Assembly (NCBI GenBank): GCA_012517195.1 | Contig: JAAYVK010000066.1 | Span: forward strand, 1-50,739 | Direction: 5' to 3' | From: Synergistaceae bacterium | Lineage (GTDB): Bacteria > Synergistota > Synergistia > Synergistales > 79-D21 | DNA length: 50,739 nt | Shown: positions 41,873 to 49,691 of the stretch, in pieces | Layout of the letters: every line of letters starts with the position of its first letter | Position numbering within the stretch: the stretch's first letter is position 1 | Translations under genes and position numbers: made by a program | Notes under the pieces: model-generated | Database searches by the model: none | What the model was told of the DNA's origin: nothing | What the model saw: the letters and a program-made list of their open reading frames with translations, nothing else

Positions 41873-42163
41873 CTAGTGGGAATGAGAATGTCCGTGGTTT
41901 TCCCCGGCCTCAAAAAAGCGGTCTTCCTGCCTTCTCAGGAGAAGCCAGAGATCATCCGTCAGGCGCCTCTTTTTCTCCAGCAAATGGAAAAGGGCATGGG
42001 TTACCTCCGCATCTTCGATCATCCGAAGGCGCGCCATCAGGTCCCCTGTTGTTTGCAGTTCCCCGATCAGGGATTCCCGGAGAAGCTCCGCAATTTCGGC
42101 CGGTTCCGCTGCGGTCCCAGTACCGTGTTCATGCCCTTCCCCGGGCGTGATGATCCTGCACAT
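41873..42163 (-). CDS. Small helical protein with His-rich ends
   Basis: Not recognised with certainty. The 96-aa protein starts MCRIITPGEGHEHGTG and ends GENHGHSHSH, so both ends could bind metal. Between them two long helices (ELLRESLIGELQTTGDLMAR and EVTHALFHLLEKKRRLTDDL, with IED between) resemble the helical hairpin of ferritin-like proteins, but several expected metal ligands (the E..H pair of helix 2) are replaced by K and R. The ATG at 42163 has AAGGAGG 8 nt upstream. The long frame 5' of it runs across the divergent promoter region and is not likely coding. Function unknown; metal handling is only a guess. Confidence 0.7.
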   Translation of the reverse strand: MCRIITPGEGHEHGTGTAAEPAEIAELLRESLIGELQTTGDLMARLRMIEDAEVTHALFHLLEKKRRLTDDLWLLLRRQEDRFFEAGENHGHSHSH

Positions 42164-42195
42164 ATTCCCGACCTCCTTTTTTGAACCTCGCCCTT

Positions 42196-42224
42196 TTTCT
42201 ATCACTTCCTCAATATCGAGGCAA
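42196..42224 (-). promoter_or_regulatory. Weak promoter candidate for the His-rich protein gene
   Basis: On the minus strand TTGCCT (42224-42219), a 17-bp spacer and TAGAAA (42201-42196), 33 bp before the ATG. A TATAGT at 42259-42264 on the plus strand may be the -10 of the LUD gene, but its -35 is poor. Confidence 0.35.
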
Positions 42225-42331
42225 GAAAATAAGAACGTCTTTCGCGTCAAAGGTCTGGTATAGTGTGGACGAAGATCCGAATCGATCGAAAGTTGAAGCA
42301 GCGATCCCATCACGACAGGAGGGTACAGGCA

Positions 42332-42994
42332 ATGAACGCAGAACCCGTGGATTGGAACCGATTTCGGAAAGACTACTACCGGACGGTAGGGGCAACTGTG
42401 ACAAAGGCCCTGACTGCCAACGGCTTCCATGCGGCCTATGCCGAAAGCCGCGAAGAGGCGGTCAATGCCGTTCTTTCCCTCGTACCTGAGGGTGCCTCCG
42501 TGGGGATTCCCGGGTCCGTGACGATTCGTGAGCTCGGGCTGCCGGAAATCCTGAAAGCGAGAGGAAACCGGATCATCCAGCACTGGGACCCCACCCTGGC
42601 GGCGGAAGAACGCGCACAGCGCCTGGACGAAGAACTCGCCAGCGACATTTTTCTCACCAGCTCGAATGCGGTAACCCTGTCAGGGGAGCTTGTCAACATT
42701 GACGGAACGGGAAACCGCGTGGCCGGAATGGCCTGGGCCAAAAGCCGGATCTGCTTCGTCATCGGGATCAACAAGGTTTCCCGCAACGTCGAATCCGCGC
42801 TCCAGAGGATCCGGGACTGGGCAACCCCGATCAACGGGATTCGGCTCGGAATGGACCTGCCCTGCATCCAGGCCGGCTTCTGCGTTGACTGCAAGGTCCC
42901 CCAGAGGGCATGCCGTGCGGTTTCCATTCTCGAAAAGTCCCCGTACGGAAGGGACGCGCATGTGATCCTCGTGGGAGAAACGCTCGGCTACTGA
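42332..42994 (+). CDS. LUD-domain (LutC/YkgG-like) protein
   Basis: The 220-aa protein has the LUD fold: VTKALTANGFHAAYAESREE, VGIPGSVTIRELGLPE, DIFLTSSNAVTLSGELVNID and GNRVAGMAWAKSRICFVIG. LutC takes part in lactate oxidation with LutA and LutB, which are not nearby, so this standalone form may do something else. A Cys cluster near the C-terminus (CIQAGFCVDCKVPQRAC) could bind iron-sulfur or zinc and is not in typical LutC. AGGAGGG lies 8 nt before the ATG. Confidence 0.85.
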   Translation: MNAEPVDWNRFRKDYYRTVGATVTKALTANGFHAAYAESREEAVNAVLSLVPEGASVGIPGSVTIRELGLPEILKARGNRIIQHWDPTLAAEERAQRLDEELASDIFLTSSNAVTLSGELVNIDGTGNRVAGMAWAKSRICFVIGINKVSRNVESALQRIRDWATPINGIRLGMDLPCIQAGFCVDCKVPQRACRAVSILEKSPYGRDAHVILVGETLGY

Positions 42995-43052
42995 TTTTCC
43001 AGCAAAGCGTGCTAAAGTGGGATCAGTGGGGAAAGATCGGAGGGAGAGTCGC

Positions 43053-44036
43053 TTGCCGGATTTACCGAAGGTCGCTTTCATCGTTGCGGGCGGAACCATC
43101 GGAATGCTTTACAGCGAAAGACACGGGGGGCATGTCCCCAGCCTGGGGGCCGACGAGATGATGAAGTGGCTCCCGCCGGATCTGCCCTGCGAGATCGTCC
43201 CCATGGACTGGGCGCGTCAGCCGAGCTGCCACTACACCATCGGGATGACGACAGACCTCGTCGAGCTCCTGCGGAAAACCGTAAAGGACGGGGTACAGGG
43301 GATAGTTGTCACCTGCGGAACCGACCTGATGGAGGAAATGGCCTACCTCACGGATCTTCTCTGGCCCTATCCCCAGCCGGTTGTCTTCACCGGAGCGGTT
43401 CTCCCTCCCGATTGCCCCGGAAGCGATTCCAGGCTGAATCTCATCCAGGCCTTCATCGCGGCGGCTTCTGAGAAGTGCTGGGGGCAGGGAGTGACGGTCT
43501 GTTTCCAGGACCAGCTTTTTGCGGCCTCCGAGGTCAGAAAGGTTCACAGCTCGCGAAGGGATGCCTTCGAATCCCCGGGGCGGGGGCCCATCGCGGAGAT
43601 CGTCCAGGATAAGGTTCTTTTAAACCGAACTCCTATCCGGAGCGCAACCCTCGGCGAATACGTCACCCCGGCGAGGGAAATCGAGCTGGTCTGGGCTGCG
43701 CTCGGATGCGGGGAGCGCCTTCTCGGCTGCCTTTCCAGGGGGCCGGATCTGGACGGGCTGGTTCTCGCCGGAACCGGCTCGGGAAACGTCCCCCCCTCCT
43801 GGCAGCCCCATATCCGCGCCTTCCTGAAGCGGGAGATTCCTGTCGTCATCACTTCAAGATGCTCCCAGGGGCGAGTCGGCCGTTTGTACGGCTACGAGGG
43901 AAGCGCAAAGCGCCTCATCGAAATGGGGGTTCTGGACGGGGGAGGGCTGAGGCCCACCCAGGCCCGCCTGAAACTGGCCGTTGGCCTGGGAGGGGGGCTA
44001 AAAGGGAAATCCCTTCAGCTTTACCTGGTCAACTGA
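43053..44036 (+). CDS. Asparaginase (type I/II family)
   Basis: It hydrolyses L-asparagine to aspartate and ammonia. Catalytic motifs are AGGTIGMLY (first Thr), VVTCGTDLMEEMAYLTD (Thr-Asp) and the Lys-containing EVRKVHSSRRDAFES. The length is 327 aa with no signal peptide, so it is cytoplasmic. The start is taken as TTG 43053 because GGAGGG lies 8 nt upstream; no ATG start is as well placed. It follows the LUD gene by 58 bp and may be cotranscribed. It fits an amino-acid-fermenting lifestyle. Confidence 0.92.
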   Translation: MPDLPKVAFIVAGGTIGMLYSERHGGHVPSLGADEMMKWLPPDLPCEIVPMDWARQPSCHYTIGMTTDLVELLRKTVKDGVQGIVVTCGTDLMEEMAYLTDLLWPYPQPVVFTGAVLPPDCPGSDSRLNLIQAFIAAASEKCWGQGVTVCFQDQLFAASEVRKVHSSRRDAFESPGRGPIAEIVQDKVLLNRTPIRSATLGEYVTPAREIELVWAALGCGERLLGCLSRGPDLDGLVLAGTGSGNVPPSWQPHIRAFLKREIPVVITSRCSQGRVGRLYGYEGSAKRLIEMGVLDGGGLRPTQARLKLAVGLGGGLKGKSLQLYLVN

Positions 44037-44047
44037 CACTCCGGAAG

Positions 44048-44086
44048 AGCGAGGCAGACAAATTTTAATCCGCCTGCCTCGCTTTT
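44048..44086 (+). terminator. Terminator of the asparaginase gene
   Basis: AGCGAGGCAG (44048-44057) pairs with CTGCCTCGCT (44074-44083), followed by TTTT. The loop is 16 nt. No T tract is present on the other strand. Confidence 0.75.
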
Positions 44087-44087
44087 C

Positions 44088-44840
44088 CTAGGCCCCGAAA
44101 GCGTCCCAAAGCATCTTGACGGCGCTTGCCATGACCATAGCGGCCAGGATCAGCCGGATCACCCGGTTTCCCTTCTCCACCGCGAATCGGGCCCCCAGGT
44201 GTGCCCCGATCATGCTCCCGGATGCCAGGACAAGCCCCGTCCCAAGCCGAACCAGCCCCTGGGAGGCGAAGAGAGCCAGGCTTACGGCCGTAAAACACCC
44301 GACGAGGAAAACCTTCTCGGCGTTTGCCTGCACCAGGTCGCGCCCTCCCAGCCCCACCAGGGCCCAGATCAGGAAAAAGCCCACCCCTGCCTGGACGAAC
44401 CCTCCGTAGACCCCGATCAGGAAAAACAGAACCGCGTGAACCGGGAAAGGCATTTGAATCCTGCGGGGCTTTTCCCACATGGAAGGCCTGAACACGAGCA
44501 GGACCGCCATCACCAGGATCAAGAGAGCGATCGAGGCGCGAAGGATCTGTTCATCCAGTCGAATGGCCACGAGCGTTCCGGCAAGAGCCCCGATGACTGC
44601 AGGCAGGACTGCGGCTGAACTCCTGCGAAGATCGAGGGCGCCTTCCCGGTAGAACCCGCGTGCCGCGACCAGGCTTTGCAGGAGAATCGCGACCCGGTTC
44701 GTGGCGTTCGCCACCCCCATGTCCAGGCCGGAAAAAACGAGCAGCGGGAGTACCAGGAGGCTGCCTCCTCCAGCGACGGTGTTCAGGAACCCCGAAAGGA
44801 TCCCGGATACGAAAATCAAAACCGGGTAGAGTCCAGCCAT
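44088..44840 (-). CDS. TauE/SafE-family membrane transporter
   Basis: The 250-aa protein has about eight hydrophobic segments in two TauE/SafE repeats. The N-terminal motif GFLNTVAGGGSLLVLP and the second-half GFVQAGVGFFLIWAL are typical. Family members export sulfite, sulfoacetate or other sulfur-containing anions; the substrate here is not known. It is divergent from the PCC-domain gene, 69 bp away. Confidence 0.93.
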   Translation of the reverse strand: MAGLYPVLIFVSGILSGFLNTVAGGGSLLVLPLLVFSGLDMGVANATNRVAILLQSLVAARGFYREGALDLRRSSAAVLPAVIGALAGTLVAIRLDEQILRASIALLILVMAVLLVFRPSMWEKPRRIQMPFPVHAVLFFLIGVYGGFVQAGVGFFLIWALVGLGGRDLVQANAEKVFLVGCFTAVSLALFASQGLVRLGTGLVLASGSMIGAHLGARFAVEKGNRVIRLILAAMVMASAVKMLWDAFGA

Positions 44841-44909
44841 GGCTCCTCCTTTTCCTGCTTATTATGGTAAACTATCGTTGTGATCGATATTTTCCCTGGG
44901 GGTGAGGCC

Positions 44910-45335
44910 ATGCGCTATGCGGTCACGAGCGAGATCATCGCGATTCGGCTGTCTGAAGGCGAGGAACTGAACCGTTCGATCAGCCAGGTTTGCGAGGAAT
45001 ACTGCATCGATTCCGCCGTTATCCTGTCCGCTGCCGGATTTGTCCGAAACGTAACCTTCGGCTGGTTCACGGGCAAGGAATATCTCATGGAGACCCACAA
45101 CGAGATTTTCGAGCTTCTTTCCCTCAGCGGCGACATCAGCTACAAGGAGGGCAAGCTTTACCCGCACATCCACACCGTTCTGGGCAGGAAGGACCATTCC
45201 ACCCTCGGCGGGCATATCCTGTCCGCCGTCGTCGACCACAACCTGGAAATCTTCATCAAGCCGCTGCAGTCCATCCGGCTCTCAAGAGCCTTTGACGGAT
45301 GGTTCGAGGCAATCGTGCCCGAACGGCGCACTTAG
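44910..45335 (+). CDS. PCC/DUF296-domain protein
   Basis: The 141-aa protein has the PCC (plants and prokaryotes conserved) fold: YAVTSEIIAIRLSEGEEL, DSAVILSAAGFVRNVTFG, then the His-containing YPHIHTVLGRKDHSTLGGHI that can bind metal, and NLEIFIKPL. In plants the domain is attached to AT-hooks; bacterial single-domain forms have no fixed function and may bind DNA or a small ligand. The ATG at 44910 follows GGGGGTGAGG. Its last 54 bp overlap the 3' end of the YbaK-like gene on the other strand. Confidence 0.87.
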   Translation: MRYAVTSEIIAIRLSEGEELNRSISQVCEEYCIDSAVILSAAGFVRNVTFGWFTGKEYLMETHNEIFELLSLSGDISYKEGKLYPHIHTVLGRKDHSTLGGHILSAVVDHNLEIFIKPLQSIRLSRAFDGWFEAIVPERRT

Positions 45336-45866
45336 GGAGCCTTCTTCGGGGGAAGGGGCGGCCGGCCCTTTCCCCTCTTTTTTTATGGCCGCCTTACGGC
45401 CTTTCGTCATGCGAAGGAGGTCTTCCGGGGACACGGGAAAGAACGCATGATCCGTTCCGGCCGCTGCCCAGACAGTTTCCTGCAGGAAAAGGTCTTCGTC
45501 CAGCAGCGCTTCGAGCTCCGAGGGGAACCCCACCGGGGGGACCCCACCCACCGCAAAGCCCGAGAACTCCAGGACCGTTTCGGGACTTGCCATGGAGATC
45601 TTTTTCACACCGGGAAGAAGTCTTCGGACCGCTTTCAGGTCCACGCGGTTCACCCCGCTCATCAGAGCCAGGACAAAACCGCCGTCGGCCTGCAGGACGA
45701 TGGTCTTCAGGATCGCCTCCCGCGGAGCCCCAACCGTCCTTGAAGCGTCTTCCACCGTGAAAATCGTGTCCTGACTGAAAAGAATCTGCCCCCCGTAACC
45801 GGCTTTCCGAAGAAATTCCCGCACCTTGCTGACCGCTTCCTCCATCATTGCCTCATCCACGCTCAT
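45282..45866 (-). CDS. YbaK/ProX-type aminoacyl-tRNA deacylase
   Basis: The 194-aa protein belongs to the YbaK/INS-editing family that hydrolyses mischarged tRNAs (Cys- or Ala-tRNA-Pro types). Visible family parts are ILKTIVLQADGGFVLALMSG with the conserved Lys, DLKAVRRLL, and GVPPVGFPSELEALLDEDLF. A tail of about 35 residues after DLLRMTKGRKAAI is unusual and covers the plus-strand terminator and the end of the PCC gene. AAGGAGG lies upstream of the ATG. It overlaps the transglycosylase stop by 4 bp. Confidence 0.9.
   Translation of the reverse strand: MSVDEAMMEEAVSKVREFLRKAGYGGQILFSQDTIFTVEDASRTVGAPREAILKTIVLQADGGFVLALMSGVNRVDLKAVRRLLPGVKKISMASPETVLEFSGFAVGGVPPVGFPSELEALLDEDLFLQETVWAAAGTDHAFFPVSPEDLLRMTKGRKAAIKKEGKGPAAPSPEEGSLSAPFGHDCLEPSVKGS
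45348..45384 (+). terminator. Terminator of the PCC-domain gene, inside the YbaK-like coding tail
   Basis: GGGGGAAGGG (45348-45357) can pair with CCCTTTCCCC (45366-45375) with one mismatch or bulge, followed by CTTTTTTT on the plus strand. Confidence 0.7.
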
Positions 45867-47863
45867 TTTCGAACCTCCTTTCCCCCCTGGCCGCCTCCGC
45901 TGTTCCGGGTTTCGAAAGCCTTGTAAATCGAGTAATTTCCCAACACTTTTCGAACATATTCGTTCGTTTCAGGGAAGGGGATCTCTTCGACCCATTCTTC
46001 AATCGCTCCCGTACGATTGCCCCATTTCCTTACGGATCCGCTGCCCGCGTTGTAGGCCGCAAGAGCTTCTTCCACAGTCCCGAAGGTCTGAAGGGCACGC
46101 GCCAGGTGGGCCGTTCCCAGCAGGATGTTCATTCGGGGCTCCCACGGATCTGCCTTCTCCAGGCCGAGCCTCGACGCTTCATCCTTCGCCGTCTCAGGCA
46201 TCAGCTGCATTAAGCCGATCGCTCCGGCGGAACTGACCGCCGCCGGGTCAAAAGCGCTTTCCTGGCGCATCACCGCCCAGACGAGCGGCGGGTCTACTCC
46301 GAACCGTCCCGCGGCACCCTGCACCTCCGAGGGATAGGCTTTCGGGAAAAGGAGCGAAAGGAACTCGGCACCGCGGGTCAACGATTTCGGCAGCAGGGGT
46401 CTTGCCCGCTCCGCGAGCCGCACCGAAGCGGCGAAATCCCCGCTCCAGGCGGCCAGCCACGAGGCCCGGGCCAGGTTCTCTCCCTTCCCGGATTTCTCAA
46501 GACGCAGCCGCGCATAGGTCACAAACCCCCAGGTTTCCAGGGGATCCTGTCCTCTTTGCCAATTCGTCCGCTTCATTGCAGGAAGGTCGGGAACCCCCCA
46601 GGGAAACACCTTCCAGGCATAGATGGAAAGCGGTTCGAGCCGGGTCAGCTTCTCTTCCCATTTTTCCGCGAGCAATACATCCCCCGTTCGTCGAGCGCTG
46701 CGGGAAAGCCAGAAAAAAAGACGTGCCCGCTCCAGCCCTTCGGGAACCCCTTCCAGTGCTTTTTCCCAAGCCAGGGCCGCTCCGGCGGCATCCCCGGCCG
46801 CCCAGAGCTTCCATCCCATTTTCCAGCGAAGCCGCGAGGCCGCCGCCCCTTTCGGGAAACGCCGGAGGAGTTCCGCCGCTTCAACCGGGGGGACGTCTGT
46901 TCCTTCCTGAACGGCCAGGGTGTAAAGGGCTCCTTCCGCCGCAGGGCCGTCTTCCCGGGCGAGCCTCTTCAGCGCTGCCTTCGCGCTCTCGATGCCGGTA
47001 GAAGCGATTCCAAGCCGACGGATGGAAGAAGCGGAATAGGGCCCCCCCTCCCGGGCAAGTCCTTCCCACAGGGGAACCGCTTCTTCCCCCCTTTTTGCCC
47101 GGAAAAGCGAGAGCGCGTACCAGAACCGTCCCTTCGGGGAAAGGCCTGCGGGGGTGTTCCCCTCCCCCGTCAACGACTCGAAGAGATCGACGGCTTCGGA
47201 GAAGTTCCCCGAAAGGGCCGAAGCGATTCCAAGGGCTTCCCGGGCTTCGGGGGAGGACCCCATTCCAGGCCGTTTCAGAAACGCGATCCCTTCCGTGGCA
47301 AGAGGACGGAGATCAAGCAGGGCCAGGGCATCCCCGGCAGTGGCCCCTGGGGACTGCAGGATCAGCGAAAGCGCCTGGATCCGGCGCCCCGTGTCAGAAT
47401 CCGCCCAGCGCAGCATTTCTCTAGCCCATGGTCCCGTCTCCCCGGGCCGGGCAAGCCTCTCCCTTAGGTAGGCCACGTAATACCGGAGTTCCCCCGGCAG
47501 GGTGGGGGAACTCCAGAGGCTTTTGGCCAGCCGGAGGGCCTCTTCCGTCCGGCCGGTCCGTTCCAGCCCGAGAGCCCGAAGTAAATCCGCATAGGGAAGA
47601 ACATTGCCCGGCAGGCTCTTGTGGGCCCGTTCCAGGATCCGAATCGCCCCCTCCCAGTCCTGCCGAAGCCAAGCGGCATTCGCTGCCAGGCACGCCTCCT
47701 GCGGGGTCCAGGCTTTTCTGGCCGCAAGGATCCTGTCAAACTCCTTCCATCGCCTCTCGTAGAAAAGCTCCATTACCGAGGGGGAGGCCCCCCACGCCGG
47801 CAAGATTCCTCCTGCCGCCAACAGGACCAGGCAGGCAGCAGCAAAAAGGGCTTTCCTCATCAT
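45863..47863 (-). CDS. Soluble lytic murein transglycosylase (Slt-like)
   Basis: It cleaves peptidoglycan to 1,6-anhydro ends. A signal peptide (MMRKALFAAACLVLLAAGGI, ending near AWGAS) is followed by about 450 residues of TPR-like helical repeats (superhelical U-domain) and the SLT catalytic domain (about 520-650): VWAVMRQESAFDPAAVSSAG with the catalytic Glu, IGLMQLMPETAK, NILLGTAHLAR and ALAAYNAGSGSVRKW. The length of 666 aa is normal for Slt70. The start at 47863 overlaps the DtxR stop as ATGA; a second ATG follows at once. Confidence 0.94.
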   Translation of the reverse strand: MMRKALFAAACLVLLAAGGILPAWGASPSVMELFYERRWKEFDRILAARKAWTPQEACLAANAAWLRQDWEGAIRILERAHKSLPGNVLPYADLLRALGLERTGRTEEALRLAKSLWSSPTLPGELRYYVAYLRERLARPGETGPWAREMLRWADSDTGRRIQALSLILQSPGATAGDALALLDLRPLATEGIAFLKRPGMGSSPEAREALGIASALSGNFSEAVDLFESLTGEGNTPAGLSPKGRFWYALSLFRAKRGEEAVPLWEGLAREGGPYSASSIRRLGIASTGIESAKAALKRLAREDGPAAEGALYTLAVQEGTDVPPVEAAELLRRFPKGAAASRLRWKMGWKLWAAGDAAGAALAWEKALEGVPEGLERARLFFWLSRSARRTGDVLLAEKWEEKLTRLEPLSIYAWKVFPWGVPDLPAMKRTNWQRGQDPLETWGFVTYARLRLEKSGKGENLARASWLAAWSGDFAASVRLAERARPLLPKSLTRGAEFLSLLFPKAYPSEVQGAAGRFGVDPPLVWAVMRQESAFDPAAVSSAGAIGLMQLMPETAKDEASRLGLEKADPWEPRMNILLGTAHLARALQTFGTVEEALAAYNAGSGSVRKWGNRTGAIEEWVEEIPFPETNEYVRKVLGNYSIYKAFETRNSGGGQGGKEVRK

Positions 47864-48339
47864 CCGGCTTGTTTCTCCTCCCGGTGGTCGCAGGTGCAGG
47901 GGCGACTTTCCCCCGTCTCGACGAAAATCCGGAACTGCTCCAGCCATCGTGGTTTCCCCCATTCACAAAGGCCGATGAACCGGATGAACGCCAGGAATCG
48001 CTCAAGGCATTTCGGGGAAATCCCGTGCTCCATGGCGCAGGCGTTGAGTTCCGCTTCCTCTTCATCCAGGCCCAGGACTTCCCGGAGGAAATCACGGATG
48101 GAGACCTCCTTTTCAACCAGGCGCGAGGCCACTTCCTCCCCTTCGCCGGTCAGGACCAGGTATCCATAGGGTTCCTGCCGGACATATCCTTTGGCTTTCA
48201 AGCTCGAAAGAATCCCCACCACGGTCGGGGCCTTGACTCCCATGATGGCAGAAAGATCCTTTACCCGAACGACCTTGCTTTCCTTCTGCAACTTGTATAT
48301 GGTCTTCAGGTAGTCCTCGCCGCGGGCCGTCAGTTCCAT
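47860..48339 (-). CDS. DtxR/MntR-family metal-dependent regulator, iron-type ligands
   Basis: The 159-aa repressor has an N-terminal winged helix (ARGEDYLKTIYKLQKESKVV, VKDLSAIMGVKAPTVVGILS) and a dimerisation/metal domain. The motif NACAMEHGIS places Cys, Glu and His where DtxR has Cys102, Glu105 and His106; MntR has Glu instead of that Cys. This points to Fe2+ rather than Mn2+ sensing (inference). The C-terminus ESRPCTCDHRE adds two Cys and a His. There is no SH3 domain. GGAGGG lies 7 nt before the ATG. It is followed by the transglycosylase gene with a 4-bp overlap. Confidence 0.9.
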   Translation of the reverse strand: MELTARGEDYLKTIYKLQKESKVVRVKDLSAIMGVKAPTVVGILSSLKAKGYVRQEPYGYLVLTGEGEEVASRLVEKEVSIRDFLREVLGLDEEEAELNACAMEHGISPKCLERFLAFIRFIGLCEWGKPRWLEQFRIFVETGESRPCTCDHREEKQAG

Positions 48340-48351
48340 GTTTTAGCCCTC

Positions 48352-48366
48352 CCTATATTTTTTAGG
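48352..48366. promoter_or_regulatory. Possible DtxR-type operator
   Basis: CCTA-N7-TAGG, a 15-bp inverted repeat between the divergent DtxR-type gene and citG, 12 bp before the regulator's ATG. The arms resemble the core of DtxR boxes (TTAGG...CCTAA inverted). Weak on its own; placement is the main support. Confidence 0.3.
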
Positions 48367-48417
48367 ATGCCGCGTCGAGTATCGCTTAGACAACCCGGCA
48401 AGTCAAGGAGACCCCGA

Positions 48418-49293
48418 ATGGACGAAGAAACGATTCTCGGAGCCCTCGCCACCCTCGCTTCCGCCTGGGAACTCCAGACCGGCCCCAAACCGGGGCTCGT
48501 CGACCCCTTCAGCAGCGGGGCCCATGACGACATGGACTACGTGACCTTCCTGGTCAGCCTCTGCGCGCTGTCTCCCTACTGGGGCCTCCAGGCGAGAACA
48601 GGACTGGAGGGAACTCCCCCCGAAAGGGCCATGGAACGGCTGCGTCCGGTCGGCCTCGAAATGGAACGTGCCATGGCCCGCGCCACCTGTGGTGTGAACA
48701 CGCACAAGGGACTGATTTTTGCCCTGTCCCTGCTTTTGTTCGGAGCGGGTGCGGAACTTCACCGGTCCGGGAGAGTGGACCCCCCAAATGCCGCCGAACG
48801 GGCAGCCGCCGCCGCTTCCGGCAGGATCCGCGCGGAATTCGAGGCCCTGTCCCGCCTCGGCCTTTCCGCCGCAAAAACCCACGGGGAAATTCTTTTTCTC
48901 AGGCACGGGGTCACCGGGATCCGGGGGGAGGCCGCTTCGGGCTTCCCCTCGGTCATTGGGCACGGTCTTCCGGCTTTGAGAAATGCTCTCAAGGCAAAAG
49001 CGCCGCTAAGGGAAGCGTCTCTACATGCCTTTTTCGCCATCGCCGCGGTCTGCGAAGACAGCAACGTCATCAGCCGGGGCGGCTTCGATTTCTGGAAAGG
49101 GACCCACCTGCCCCGCATGAAAGATCTTTCGAGGATCCGGCCTCCCTATCCCTCCGAATTCATCCGGGACCTTCACGAACTCGATGCCGAGTACACATCC
49201 CTCCGCATCAGCCCGGGAGGGGCGGCGGACCTCTTGAGCTGCACTCTCTTCCTTCATTGGGCACAGCTTGTCAACACAAGGCGTTTGAGTTAG
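48418..49293 (+). CDS. citG: Triphosphoribosyl-dephospho-CoA synthase (CitG/MdcB family)
   Basis: It makes 2'-(5''-triphosphoribosyl)-3'-dephospho-CoA, the precursor of the prosthetic group of citrate lyase or malonate decarboxylase acyl carrier proteins. Family motifs: KPGLVDPFSSGAHDDMDY, CGVNTHKGLIFALSLL, GVTGIRGEAASGFPSV and EDSNVISRGG. Length 291 aa is normal. AAGGAG lies 7 nt before the ATG. No lyase or decarboxylase subunit genes are in the window. The frame is open about 1 kb upstream, but that part is antisense to the transglycosylase and DtxR genes and is not coding. Confidence 0.92.
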   Translation: MDEETILGALATLASAWELQTGPKPGLVDPFSSGAHDDMDYVTFLVSLCALSPYWGLQARTGLEGTPPERAMERLRPVGLEMERAMARATCGVNTHKGLIFALSLLLFGAGAELHRSGRVDPPNAAERAAAAASGRIRAEFEALSRLGLSAAKTHGEILFLRHGVTGIRGEAASGFPSVIGHGLPALRNALKAKAPLREASLHAFFAIAAVCEDSNVISRGGFDFWKGTHLPRMKDLSRIRPPYPSEFIRDLHELDAEYTSLRISPGGAADLLSCTLFLHWAQLVNTRRLS

Positions 49294-49322
49294 ATTATTT
49301 GAAAACAGGGAGGGGAGATCGG

Positions 49323-49691
49323 ATGAGCCTGGGACTTCGTTTGAAAACGTTGCGGAAATCCAGCGGGCTGACCCAGCAAAACCTGGCGGACAAGGTCGGC
49401 GTCAGCCGAATCTACATCCAGGCCCTTGAAAGCAACCGCAGGCTTCCTTCGATGAAGCTGCTCCAGAAGCTGGCGCAGGCGCTCGGGGTGGAACTGGCCG
49501 ACATCGTTGAGACCTTCGGCGGGGACCGGCAGAACCGCTTCCAGATCGAAGAACTCTGGAATTCTGCGGGGGTCGAGCTCTGGTACAAGAGGAAACGGCT
49601 GTCGCCCGAGGAAGTCCTCCTTGTCCGGCGGCTTGTCGATGCCGCTCTTTCCGATTGGGATGAAGGGCACGAAGACCGAAAGGATTCATGA
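49323..49691 (+). CDS. XRE-family HTH regulator
   Basis: The 122-aa protein has a Cro/CI helix-turn-helix at residues 5-60 (LRLKTLRKSSGLTQQNLADK, VGVSRIYIQALE) and a short C-terminal helical part (WYKRKRLSPEEVLLVRRLVD). It overlaps the next gene, an ImmA/IrrE-type peptidase, by 32 bp. The two form the known regulator-plus-protease layout in which the protease cuts the XRE partner under stress. Follows citG by 29 bp. Confidence 0.92.
   Translation: MSLGLRLKTLRKSSGLTQQNLADKVGVSRIYIQALESNRRLPSMKLLQKLAQALGVELADIVETFGGDRQNRFQIEELWNSAGVELWYKRKRLSPEEVLLVRRLVDAALSDWDEGHEDRKDS

Noticed and set aside
41873-42163. CooT-like nickel protein, suggested by the MCRI start
   Set aside because: CooT is a short beta-rich protein; this one is helical after residue 20 and lacks the CooT pattern.
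47428-48417. A long plus-strand open frame continuing 5' of citG, which would give a protein of over 600 aa
   Set aside because: It is antisense to the transglycosylase and DtxR genes, shows no family features, and citG has a well-placed ATG with AAGGAG at 48418.
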